A DNA stretch of 64,000 nucleotides. It comes from Cyclobacteriaceae bacterium (GTDB lineage Bacteria; Bacteroidota; Bacteroidia; Cytophagales; Cyclobacteriaceae). Of this stretch, positions 50,830-58,996 are shown in pieces; the first letter of the stretch is position 1; each line of letters starts with the position of its first letter. The DNA lies in contig JAFIEV010000017.1 in assembly GCA_020832305.1 (NCBI GenBank), positions 1-64,000 of the forward strand. Direction: 5' to 3'. The notes under the pieces were generated by a model. The model saw only the letters and a program-made list of their open reading frames with translations. It was not told the DNA's origin and did not search any database. The position numbers were made by a program, and so were the translations under genes.

Positions 50830-51945
50830 TCAAACCATCTCCAACGGATTTGAGAATTCTTTCTTACTCCTTTGCCTTATGGTGAAAAGTTCCTTTTTTT
50901 GACTTTTTCCCTTTAATTTCCTTATCCCGAGCGATTCTATAACATAATTAGCATTACTTTTAATCAGCTCATAAACATCTTCTGAAATTAAAACGTCACA
51001 TTCCAACGTTTTACATTTATCGACTATCCGGGCAGTGGTATTAACTACGTCGCCATGATAGGCGATCTCAACCTTGTATTTACCTACTTCAGAGGTTACC
51101 ACCTCACCACAATGAAATGCTGCCCTGAAATCTGGTACTATTCCAAATCTTTCCATGTAAAATCGTTCTTTCCTCTTTATACGTAATTTCATGGCAAAAT
51201 AGCACCTGATAAAGTTGGCAGTTGTCATATTTTGTTCAATTTTCCAGGTTATTACCACTTCGTCACCTACATGCTGGTAAATCATTCCTTTGTAAAGGTG
51301 TATTATAATGCCGACGTCAAAGAAAAATTCCTGCAATAGTTCACTATACTTGAGAAGGGGTAATGTTTCACCCATACCGGTGCTGTTTTTGACATCAACA
51401 AACATAAATACTCTTTTCTCACTGCGGGGTTTGTGATAATATCCGGTTAGTAACTGCCATAATACATTGCTCCCGAATTTTCGGCTGATAGCACTGTAAA
51501 CAGATAATAATAACAAAAGTATCAAGGCCAATGAGGCAATTTTAGGTAAGGCACTGAATAAAAATATTTTAGTATTGCTATAAAACATTCCCTTTTCATC
51601 ACCAAGTCCAAGCCAGTATGTAATGAAAAAAATAAAAGTATAGTAAGTGATCAGCACCAAAGCAATTTTTAACCCTAGTGTTCCAATAAATGACAGATAA
51701 GAAGGGTTGCGGTAAATACTTCGGGTTTCTGACATATGGATATCCACGATGGCAAAAAGTACTCCGGTTGGCAAACTGTAAATAATAGAACTTAACAACA
51801 CCGGATGTTCAAAACCATAAAGAAGTGCAGCAAAAAGGCCAAAAGACAACACTGTTACGACAATGTAGAACAAACTTTCATACAGCCTGTGCCAGGTTAT
51901 AAAATATCTTTTTGGAAATGAGAAAAAAAGAGGTCTCAGGAACAC
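50830..51945 (-). CDS. Membrane-bound class III adenylate/guanylate cyclase
   Basis: A 371-residue protein with four membrane segments (about residues 24-43, 50-68, 87-112 and 125-150) and a C-terminal class III cyclase domain (about 175-365). Metal-binding Asp residues are D184 in FVDVKNSTG and D228 in HVGDEVVITW. GDVVNTTARIVDKC supplies the Asn/Arg transition-state residues. Purine specificity cannot be decided by eye. The start is a GTG at 51945; no ATG precedes the first membrane segment. A -7 box (TAAATTTG, 51987-51994) lies upstream. The HD-domain gene follows closely. Confidence 0.9.
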   Translation of the reverse strand: MFLRPLFFSFPKRYFITWHRLYESLFYIVVTVLSFGLFAALLYGFEHPVLLSSIIYSLPTGVLFAIVDIHMSETRSIYRNPSYLSFIGTLGLKIALVLITYYTFIFFITYWLGLGDEKGMFYSNTKIFLFSALPKIASLALILLLLLSVYSAISRKFGSNVLWQLLTGYYHKPRSEKRVFMFVDVKNSTGMGETLPLLKYSELLQEFFFDVGIIIHLYKGMIYQHVGDEVVITWKIEQNMTTANFIRCYFAMKLRIKRKERFYMERFGIVPDFRAAFHCGEVVTSEVGKYKVEIAYHGDVVNTTARIVDKCKTLECDVLISEDVYELIKSNANYVIESLGIRKLKGKSQKKELFTIRQRSKKEFSNPLEMV

Positions 51946-52359
51946 TGGTTGTAAAGGGTTTTATTTCATTATGAATTTTACAGATGCAAATTTAGTGAAA
52001 AAGCACATTTTAAAAACAGCACACTTCGGTTGACAACATTATACTGCAAGCAAAGAGCCTTGAAGGCCTGTTCTCAGCGCCTTTTCATTGCAATAAAGTA
52101 AATATCCTGATCATTACAGCTTATATAGTTATAAATAGTCAATATTTTCTATATAATGGTGCTAAAAGTCCTCAATTCAGTATATTTAATATTTTTATAT
52201 TCAGAAAAAATGTTGTTATGCCGTAATTAAAAGTTGACAAAATAAGTGTAACATACTCATTTCTAAGCATTGTTTGCAAAAAACATGCAAACCCATCTGA
52301 CAATTGAACATTTTTATGTTATTTTATATAAAAATTGTGTTTGTATTAAATAAGTATCA
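51946..52359. other. Divergent intergenic region between cyclase and GAF/PAS sensor genes
   Basis: A 414-base AT-rich region without coding ORFs. It holds a minus-strand -7 box (51987-51994, TAAATTTG) for the cyclase gene. It also holds an inverted repeat GTTTGCA-N7-TGCAAAC at 52272-52292, 68 bases before the sensor gene, which could be a regulator site. Confidence 0.55.
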
Positions 52360-54267
52360 ATGAATAGTTTACTGCATAAGTGGATGCAAAATCAGGGAAT
52401 GCGAATTTCACTATATTTCATCCTATTGCTTATTGTTTTCAATTCTGCATTTGTTTTTCTGTTCAGATCAAAAATGGAAGAGTATAAGGCGCTTTCAGAG
52501 GATGTTCTTCAGATTACCAAAGGAGTGGAGCGCCTGAATGCAGATGTGAATTTAGCTGATATGGGCCTCAGGGGCTTTATGTTGCACCCTGTGGAATCAA
52601 TGTATTTTCCTGCCAGAAATGCATTGCAGACTTATCATGAAAACTTAGCCCAAATGAGAAAGACACTTGAACGACTCGGCTTTGATATGAGCATTGCGGC
52701 TACAGCCGAACTGGCACTTAGACAATATATGCTGCTTGTCGAACAAATGCATAAGTTAGTGGAGTCGGGAAAACTCGATGAAGCGCTTGAAATACTATAT
52801 GCCGATCCTGGTTATGAAGCCTGGCAAGTATACCATGTTTATGATCGTGAAGCGAGCCGCTTTGCCACTGAATTAAAGCATAAAGCTGAGCTTACCTATC
52901 GAAATTATCTCAGATGGGCTTTGATTTTACAATTGGGCATATTGGTAATTGCCTTGCCTACACTTATAATTGCGGATATGAGGATTTCAAAAAACCGAAG
53001 GCACAGAAACCAAATTTATCGTGAAATCGAGGACAGCAACCGGAAATATGTCTTTAATCCATCTCAAGAAAACAAAGAAAAAACAGAAAATGAGATCGTT
53101 GAGGATCTGATTCATAATCTAAAGGAAGCAGCAGGATTTATTCAAAAAATATCATCGGGCAATTACCAGGCACAATGGAATGGATATGACCAAAGCAATG
53201 CAAACTTTAATCAATCAAATCTGGCCGGCGAACTTATAAAAATGAGAGACAATATGAAATCTCAAAAGCTGCAGGATGACAGACGTATTTGGATGAATCA
53301 GGGGCTTTCTGAATTTGGAGAACTGATCCGGAAATATCAGGACGACAGTCAGAAACTTGCAGAATTTGTCATTTCAAAACTGGTCAATCATCTTGGTGCG
53401 AAACAAGGCGGATTTTTTATGGTCAACAATGAAGATGAAAAAAATGTATACCTTCAAATGATGGCCTGTTATGCTTATGAACGTAAAAAACATATGCATA
53501 AGCGCATCGAAATTGGAGAAGGTATGATTGGTCAGTGTTTCCTGGAAGCAGAAACAATTCATCTTACAAAATTGCCGGAAAATTATGTTTATATTAGTTC
53601 GGGTCTGGGAGACAGCCGACCTAAAAGTATTTTGATAATCCCGCTAAAGGCAAATGGCGAAGTACAGGGTATTATAGAGATGGCATCACTCAAAGTTTTT
53701 CAGGACATTGAAATAGAGTTTGCTGAAAAACTGGGTGAATCCCTTGCATCTTCTATTGTAAGTGTAAGAAATAATCAGAAAACCAAAAACCTGCTTTCTA
53801 TATCACAGGAACAGGCAGAGCTTATGCGTGCACAGGAAGAAGAAATGCGACAGAATATGGAAGAACTCCAGGCAACCCAGGAAGAAATGGCCAGAAAAAC
53901 GGCCGAGTCAATTTTTATCGAACAATCTGTTGATAAATCTATGTTAAGGGTTACGCTGCAGACCGATACGAAGATTAAAAATGCAAATACAAGATTCAGG
54001 GAGTCATTTAATATAAGTCCTGGACAATACGACATTATGAAAATTACCGACTTTTTGATGGAAACAGATATCCCGGCTTTCGAGGAACTGTGGAATGACA
54101 TTCTTCAGGGCAATGCGGTAAATAGTGATTTTAACTTCATAGATAATCAAAATCAGCAAAAAAGTTTGTTTCTAAGCTTAAACCCTCAAATTGACAGAAA
54201 CGGAAAAATTAAGCAGGTACTCCTTATAGGACAAGATATAAGCCAGTTCAAGCTTGTAAATGCATGA
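52360..54267 (+). CDS. Membrane sensor with extracytoplasmic, GAF and PAS domains, no output domain
   Basis: A 635-residue protein. Two membrane segments (about 15-36 and 182-204) enclose a helical periplasmic domain of CHASE3/four-helix type (residues 38-180, containing LADMGLRGFMLHP). A juxtamembrane linker with HAMP-like NLKEAAGFIQKISSGNYQ, a GAF domain (about 325-475: GAKQGGFFMVN ... IGEGMIGQCFLE ... IIPLKANGEVQGIIEM), a coiled coil (480-525) and a PAS-like domain to the end follow. No histidine kinase, GGDEF, cyclase or methyl-accepting domain is present. It may pass its signal to a separate partner. Confidence 0.85.
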   Translation: MNSLLHKWMQNQGMRISLYFILLLIVFNSAFVFLFRSKMEEYKALSEDVLQITKGVERLNADVNLADMGLRGFMLHPVESMYFPARNALQTYHENLAQMRKTLERLGFDMSIAATAELALRQYMLLVEQMHKLVESGKLDEALEILYADPGYEAWQVYHVYDREASRFATELKHKAELTYRNYLRWALILQLGILVIALPTLIIADMRISKNRRHRNQIYREIEDSNRKYVFNPSQENKEKTENEIVEDLIHNLKEAAGFIQKISSGNYQAQWNGYDQSNANFNQSNLAGELIKMRDNMKSQKLQDDRRIWMNQGLSEFGELIRKYQDDSQKLAEFVISKLVNHLGAKQGGFFMVNNEDEKNVYLQMMACYAYERKKHMHKRIEIGEGMIGQCFLEAETIHLTKLPENYVYISSGLGDSRPKSILIIPLKANGEVQGIIEMASLKVFQDIEIEFAEKLGESLASSIVSVRNNQKTKNLLSISQEQAELMRAQEEEMRQNMEELQATQEEMARKTAESIFIEQSVDKSMLRVTLQTDTKIKNANTRFRESFNISPGQYDIMKITDFLMETDIPAFEELWNDILQGNAVNSDFNFIDNQNQQKSLFLSLNPQIDRNGKIKQVLLIGQDISQFKLVNA

Positions 54268-54364
54268 TGCTACACCCAATTATTTTTTGTTGTGTATTCT
54301 AGGCCTTTTATATTTGTGGTAGAAAATTTATAAATGAGGTATAAAACTGTAAAGTATCATTTCC

Positions 54365-54946
54365 ATGGTTAATCCGGAGCTCGCAGATAAAATTATCGAA
54401 AAAGTTAAAGAAGGAGATATCATTGACCTTGAAGACCTTGCTTCCTTTATTAAGGATGAAGGAGTAACTTTTGATGGCGAATTGGTAGATCCCGAAGGTG
54501 ACGCATTGTTTACAAGCGAGTTTATGCTTGATATTTCTGTGAATAAAAATTTAGCCAGTGCTTCTATGAGCTTCTTTTTGCTTAAACTCGATGAAAAGAA
54601 GGGCTTAATATATTACAACGATTATAATAACGACGATGGCACTTTTATTATCCATCTTGAAAATTATACATCAAAAGAAGAATTGAAAAAATTTGTATTT
54701 GACTTTTTGCCTGCCCATCCTGAATATTTCCTGGATGAAATTAACGATTTTGCCATGGGTACCATGTTTGGAGAATCTGATGAAAGGAGGTTTGAAAATC
54801 GGTTTGTGGTGGCCAGCGACTGGACTGGTAAAAATAGTCTTGAAGAAGAATGGGACGACGATCTCGATATGGCTGATGATGATTACGACAGCTATAACGA
54901 AAATGAAGATGGCTATGAAGACGATGATGATGATTACAGATATTAA
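54365..54946 (+). CDS. Acidic hypothetical protein (193 aa)
   Basis: A 193-residue soluble, strongly acidic protein. A folded part (about residues 1-150) has alternating strands and helices (FFLLKLDEKKGLIYYNDYNN, FVFDFLPAHPEYFLDEI). The C-terminal about 35 residues are nearly all Asp, Glu, Tyr and Asn (DDDLDMADDDYDSYNENEDG). I do not recognise a characterised family. It is followed by a good terminator and stands alone behind the sensor gene, with a 97-base gap. A polyacidic tail may bind cations or mimic nucleic acid, which is only speculation. Confidence 0.75.
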   Translation: MVNPELADKIIEKVKEGDIIDLEDLASFIKDEGVTFDGELVDPEGDALFTSEFMLDISVNKNLASASMSFFLLKLDEKKGLIYYNDYNNDDGTFIIHLENYTSKEELKKFVFDFLPAHPEYFLDEINDFAMGTMFGESDERRFENRFVVASDWTGKNSLEEEWDDDLDMADDDYDSYNENEDGYEDDDDDYRY

Positions 54947-54951
54947 TAAAT

Positions 54952-54980
54952 AAGCCCGCTAAACAGCGGGCTTATTTAAT
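54952..54980 (+). terminator. Intrinsic terminator after the acidic protein gene
   Basis: AAGCCCGCT (54952-54960) and AGCGGGCTT (54965-54973) form a perfect 9-bp stem with an AAAC loop and a T-rich tail. It may also serve the convergent Dabb gene, since the minus strand is T-rich behind the stem too. Confidence 0.88.
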
Positions 54981-55026
54981 TGCTGACCTGAATCTATGAT
55001 TTTCAGTAGTGAATATCAGTTTTAGT

Positions 55027-55443
55027 CTAGTTTTGAGTCCAATAATCAACTACAAGCACTTTATCGAGGTGGGGTCGCAAAATATCTACAAATGCTTCAT
55101 GATCGGGATGCGGTAAATATTCTGCCCTTCCTTCTTCATCTTTGAAAGTTACCAAAAAGCAATGTGTAAAACCGTCCTCCAAACCTTCTGGACTGTTGTT
55201 TGTGCCCCACTCAAAATCGTAAATTGCCTCAATTTTTGTTGCTAAACCACGAAAAGCATCCTCCACTTTTTTAATATCCTCTGGTGAACTCTCGTCCTTA
55301 AATTTGAAAAGTACTACATGTCTGAGTAGTTTTTCAGGAACCGAACTGACTTCTGTTTGAAGTATAACTTCCTTTTTTTGATTTTGCTGACATCCCAGCA
55401 CCATAAAACCTAATGCCAATAACGCAATAAAATTTTTTTTCAT
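55027..55443 (-). CDS. Dabb family (stress-responsive alpha/beta barrel) lipoprotein
   Basis: A 138-residue protein: signal peptide MKKNFIALLALGFMVLGC with lipobox Cys18, then a dimeric alpha/beta-barrel Dabb domain (LLRHVVLFKFKDESSPEDIK, FEWGTNNSPEGLEDGFTHCF, PHPDHEAFVDILRPHLDKVL). Dabb domains occur in small heme-, polyketide- or stress-related proteins and the ligand is unknown here. Lipid-anchored secreted Dabb proteins occur in Bacteroidota. It is convergent with the acidic protein gene across a terminator. Confidence 0.88.
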   Translation of the reverse strand: MKKNFIALLALGFMVLGCQQNQKKEVILQTEVSSVPEKLLRHVVLFKFKDESSPEDIKKVEDAFRGLATKIEAIYDFEWGTNNSPEGLEDGFTHCFLVTFKDEEGRAEYLPHPDHEAFVDILRPHLDKVLVVDYWTQN

Positions 55444-55652
55444 CTCGATATAAGTTAATTAGTTAATCAACGCAATTCCTGAAGCTGATTATTCATCAGC
55501 TTCAGGATAAAATCAATCAAACTTAATTAAATGCAAATAATCAATATACAATTACCCGAAAAATATTATTTTTATACCAGATGTAGTTCTAATAGTTTGT
55601 TGTCAGAATATCAGGAATACTCGTATTAGTCTCCTTTTTTAAAGTAAACAAC

Positions 55653-56693
55653 ATGAATCGACGAACTTTCCTTTCTTCAGCTTTGTGCTTAAGCACAGGT
55701 ATTTATGGTAAAAACTATATATACGCGCAAAAGGCTCCTGAAATTAAAGGCCTTATTCAAACCGTTAATGGAAGGATCAAAGCCAGTACCCTTGGAAATA
55801 CTTTGCCCCATGAGCACATCATGGTCGATTTTATCGGCGCTTCTGAGGTAAGTCCGCTCAGGTACGATGCACGCGAGGTATATCAACGTGCTCTCCCATT
55901 CCTCAATGAAATAACAGCGAGGGGCTGTAAAGCATTTTTTGACTGTACTCCGGCATTTCTTGGCAGGGATGTAAAAATTTTACAGCAGTTATCTAGAGCA
56001 AGCGGTCTTCATATTATCACCAACACGGGTTTTTACGGAGCCCGTGATAATGCTTTTATACCCTGGAATCTGATGCGAAAAGATTCAAACCAACTAGCTG
56101 CCATGTGGATTAAAGAGGCCCGAAATGGCATTGATGGTACAAATATTTTACCCGGCTTTATCAAAATTGGTGTCGACAAAGGAAGTTTATCCGCTTTTCA
56201 TGCATCTCTTGCCGAAGCAGCAGCACTTACCCACCTTAAAACCGGATTAACCATTGCCTCTCATACAGGACTTGCTGAAGCCGCTTATCAACAGGTAGAA
56301 ATTCTGAAAAAAAATAAAGTCAGACCGGAAGCCTTTATCTGGGTACATGCCCAGGAAGAAAAAGACAACCAGCATCATATAGCCTTGGCTAAACAGGGTG
56401 TTTGGATAGAATTTGATGGTATATCTGAAAAAATTGAATCAATAGAAATGCATATGAAGCATCTTTCAGAAATGAAGTCGGCAAACCTACTGCATAAAGT
56501 ATTAATTTCACAAGACTCAGGCTGGTATAATGTTGGAGAACCCAATGGTGGAAATTTTAAAAATTTCAACGCAATCTACGATATATTTTTACCCGCTATG
56601 CTGAAAAATCAATTTTCGGAAAGTGAAATCGATCTTCTCATGGTTCAAAATCCGGCCAAAGCATTTTCTATAGAAGTTAAAAAAATTAAATAA
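55653..56693 (+). CDS. Tat-exported phosphotriesterase-like amidohydrolase
   Basis: A 346-residue protein of the PTE (phosphotriesterase/PLL) family. The N-terminus MNRRTFLSSALCLS is a twin-arginine signal. The binuclear metal site is visible: HEH in LPHEHIMVD, the carboxylated Lys in GFIKIGVDKG, His in IASHTG and WVHAQE, and Asp in ISQDSGW. Many relatives are lactonases rather than phosphotriesterases, so the substrate is open. It stands alone, with a 222-base gap containing a terminator before the convergent PqaA-like gene. Confidence 0.9.
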   Translation: MNRRTFLSSALCLSTGIYGKNYIYAQKAPEIKGLIQTVNGRIKASTLGNTLPHEHIMVDFIGASEVSPLRYDAREVYQRALPFLNEITARGCKAFFDCTPAFLGRDVKILQQLSRASGLHIITNTGFYGARDNAFIPWNLMRKDSNQLAAMWIKEARNGIDGTNILPGFIKIGVDKGSLSAFHASLAEAAALTHLKTGLTIASHTGLAEAAYQQVEILKKNKVRPEAFIWVHAQEEKDNQHHIALAKQGVWIEFDGISEKIESIEMHMKHLSEMKSANLLHKVLISQDSGWYNVGEPNGGNFKNFNAIYDIFLPAMLKNQFSESEIDLLMVQNPAKAFSIEVKKIK

Positions 56694-56863
56694 CATAAAA
56701 AGCAGATATACCAGTACCCTGTTTCAATGAAGAACTGTGGTTTCAGGTAAAAGATATTTGATAAATTTTTTCGCTGACCCACAGTTGAGCGTTGATTAAA
56801 GCTTTGTTGATGACGGAAGCTCAGATAATTCGTGCCAATTAATCCTCTCTTATCAGAAAATGA

Positions 56864-56898
56864 AAAACAGGCCGCAAGATTTCTGCGGCTTGTTTTTG
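56864..56898. terminator. Bidirectional intrinsic terminator
   Basis: ACAGGCCGCA (56867-56876) pairs with TGCGGCTTGT (56884-56893), with one G-T pair, around a 7-base loop. It is followed on the plus strand by a T-run, and on the minus strand by T-rich sequence. It lies between the convergent phosphotriesterase-like and PqaA-like genes. The 170 bases before it show no gene. Confidence 0.8.
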
Positions 56899-56915
56899 TT
56901 AATTTCCTCACTAAA

Positions 56916-58385
56916 TCAGGGTAATGTGCCTTTTTGCTCAACCGGAACAAATTCATCAAAGGGATATACATCCGGGATCACTTTAACACCTGTTGTAAAC
57001 TTTAAGGGGACATCCCCAGGATAGGTTAGCTCAACGAAACAGGCCTTCCATCCTTTTTCAGGTTCCTCAAGTTTAACAGAATATTTACCGTCTGAGCTGA
57101 TCTCAATACTGCTCGAAACATATCCTGGACCAAAAACATCTATTCTGAAATCACGACTTTCGGGGTTATGCGCCTGCCACAGTTTAATAGAAGCGGGTGG
57201 ATTGGCAGGATCAGTTTCAATGGTAAAGCCTTCATCGTTTACTGACCATGAATACTGCGGTCTTTTTTCTTTATTTAATAATGATTGATAAAACGAGAGA
57301 ATAATTTGGGGAGCATCTGAGTTTTTTAAGCCATGCCCGGCATTAGGCACATAACACAAATGTTTTTCACCGATCAAGTCGTCCCAGTAAAATTGCCAGC
57401 TGTCGGGCAGAAAGAATTCGTCACCTGTGCCATTTAACAAAAGCTTTGGCATAGTGTAAAGATCAATAAAAGAGTAGGGTTCGGTAATGGAAACCAACTT
57501 GTCATACTCTTTAGAGCCTTGCCAATCCATAATGCCTTCATGTACATAGTTTCCCACAAAGGGAGCCCAAAACCCATAGCTCCTCCAATGATGATGAAAG
57601 GAAGGCACCAGGTTGAGAAGGTCTATTACGATGGGAATAATGCCTTCTACTCTATCATCAACCGCCGCGGTAGTCCAGGTAGTCCAGCCTCGTTTGGAGC
57701 CTCCTGCCACCACATATTTTTCAATGGGTTTTTGGTGTTCACTGTTGATTACTTCGCTTACCACATCCATGGCAGATACAGCTGCTTTAGTCATAGGTAA
57801 TCTGGCCAGCCATATGGCATCTTCATCTTTGGCGCCTCCTTCGAGAAACTTCCGCCAGCCGTAAGCGATTAATTCATCTTCAACCCTTTTACCGTAATCA
57901 TCCCCTGCGAAAGTTATAGGCTGAAACGGCACATTGTGCAAATTAGCTACAACAGATTGTGTTGCCAGCGCCATTTGTACACTGGTGCCATCAGCTTTTT
58001 CAGGTAGTCCTTTCTCTTTGTTACCGCCTCCAATCATCAACATAGCCGTCTGGTGTTTTACTTCATCTGGCACAACAAGGGTAACCCAATGCCACCATTC
58101 TGTTTCATCGACAAGGTCTGTAGTTAGCCAGTTTTGAGAAACCATTCTTACTGCATGATAAGTATATCCCTTCTCTTTGCTGGTATACATCAATTCATAT
58201 TTAAATGCAGGGTCTTTGGCGTGGACATAATCATATAAAATAAACCCGGTACCATCTTCCTGAGCAACCTTTTGTGAGGTATCCGTTGAGCAACTAATAA
58301 ATAAGATAAGCAATAACAAACTGCTCAGTGATTTTAACGATAATGTTTTTGTGCCAAATTTTAAATGTAGTGTATTTTTCTCCAT
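56916..58385 (-). CDS. PhoPQ-activated pathogenicity-related (PqaA) family lipoprotein
   Basis: A 489-residue predicted lipoprotein with a signal (SLSSLLLLILFISC, lipobox Cys) and an alpha/beta-hydrolase fold. It carries the PqaA pattern: EWWHWVTLVVPDEV, LMIGGGN, the nucleophile VVAGGSKRGWTTW, LLNGTGDEFFLPDS (acid) and YVPNAGHGL (His). The family was named after Salmonella PqaA. Enzymatic substrate is unknown, although the triad suggests esterase or peptidase activity. I use the ATG at 58385; the frame nine codons longer adds residues before the signal. Its start is divergent from the Cys-rich small protein. Confidence 0.88.
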   Translation of the reverse strand: MEKNTLHLKFGTKTLSLKSLSSLLLLILFISCSTDTSQKVAQEDGTGFILYDYVHAKDPAFKYELMYTSKEKGYTYHAVRMVSQNWLTTDLVDETEWWHWVTLVVPDEVKHQTAMLMIGGGNKEKGLPEKADGTSVQMALATQSVVANLHNVPFQPITFAGDDYGKRVEDELIAYGWRKFLEGGAKDEDAIWLARLPMTKAAVSAMDVVSEVINSEHQKPIEKYVVAGGSKRGWTTWTTAAVDDRVEGIIPIVIDLLNLVPSFHHHWRSYGFWAPFVGNYVHEGIMDWQGSKEYDKLVSITEPYSFIDLYTMPKLLLNGTGDEFFLPDSWQFYWDDLIGEKHLCYVPNAGHGLKNSDAPQIILSFYQSLLNKEKRPQYSWSVNDEGFTIETDPANPPASIKLWQAHNPESRDFRIDVFGPGYVSSSIEISSDGKYSVKLEEPEKGWKACFVELTYPGDVPLKFTTGVKVIPDVYPFDEFVPVEQKGTLP

Positions 58386-58491
58386 AGTCTTTATTTTAAA
58401 AATCCCGATCAATCAATTAGTTTTATTTCATACTTTATTCCTTTCCAAAACTAATTTAAATCGCTTAAAGATAAAATACCGAAAGAATATT

Positions 58492-58499
58492 TACCTTTG
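58492..58499 (+). promoter_or_regulatory. -7 element abutting the start of the small Cys protein gene
   Basis: TACCTTTG fits TAnnTTTG exactly but ends only four bases before the ATG at 58504. Transcription would start at or next to the start codon, implying a leaderless message. No TTG is seen at the -33 position. Confidence 0.45.
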
Positions 58500-58503
58500 T
58501 ATA

Positions 58504-58878
58504 ATGAAGCGATGGGCGCCGATATTACTGCTTTCTGTTATTCTTTTAGGAAGTCTGAAAGATGCCGTAGTGTATGGTACCTTTTTTCTTAACCGCCAGT
58601 ATATAGCATCAAATCTTTGCAAAGAAAGATATATCAGTACTTCGTCCTGCGGTGGGTCCTGTATTTTAATGGAATTAATTGAGCAAAACCATTCAGAAAC
58701 CCCCGAGGCACCAACACGAATTGGTGAAGAACAAATACAATTATTCCAGATACCTTCAAAGAATATCGTTTCTGCGTGTCCATCAGAAACCATAGACTCT
58801 GTCATGCCTGTTCTCAGTAATGATGGATTGATCTTAAATGCCTTCTTACAAGGGGTTTTTCATCCCCCCAAATCCTGA
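58504..58878 (+). CDS. Small membrane-anchored Cys-motif protein next to the TonB receptor
   Basis: A 124-residue protein with one N-terminal membrane segment or signal anchor (PILLLSVILLGSL) followed by FFLNRQYIASNLCKER and a cysteine cluster SSCGGSC (C49, C53; further C39). I recall similar short Bacteroidota proteins of the form YI..NLCEN....M.CNGKCYL beside TonB receptor genes; function is unknown. Three cysteines on the outer face could bind a soft metal. It ends 118 bases before the OprC-like receptor and shares its strand. The ATG at 58504 is used; the longer frame upstream overlaps the divergent PqaA-like gene and has no coding character. Confidence 0.72.
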   Translation: MKRWAPILLLSVILLGSLKDAVVYGTFFLNRQYIASNLCKERYISTSSCGGSCILMELIEQNHSETPEAPTRIGEEQIQLFQIPSKNIVSACPSETIDSVMPVLSNDGLILNAFLQGVFHPPKS

Positions 58879-58996
58879 TTATTTTATTCAATTTCTCAGT
58901 TTTATTTTTTTCACAACGCTGACCTGGTCGTTGAAGATGATGCTTATTGATGCGCACATCATTATTCTCCTGATGGGTTGGGCCAAATTTAATGTT

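Noticed and set aside
56694-56863. Possible gene remnant between the phosphotriesterase-like gene and the terminator
   Set aside because: No frame gives a recognisable protein fragment. The minus-strand ORF 56645-56971 overlaps two real genes and has no coding character.
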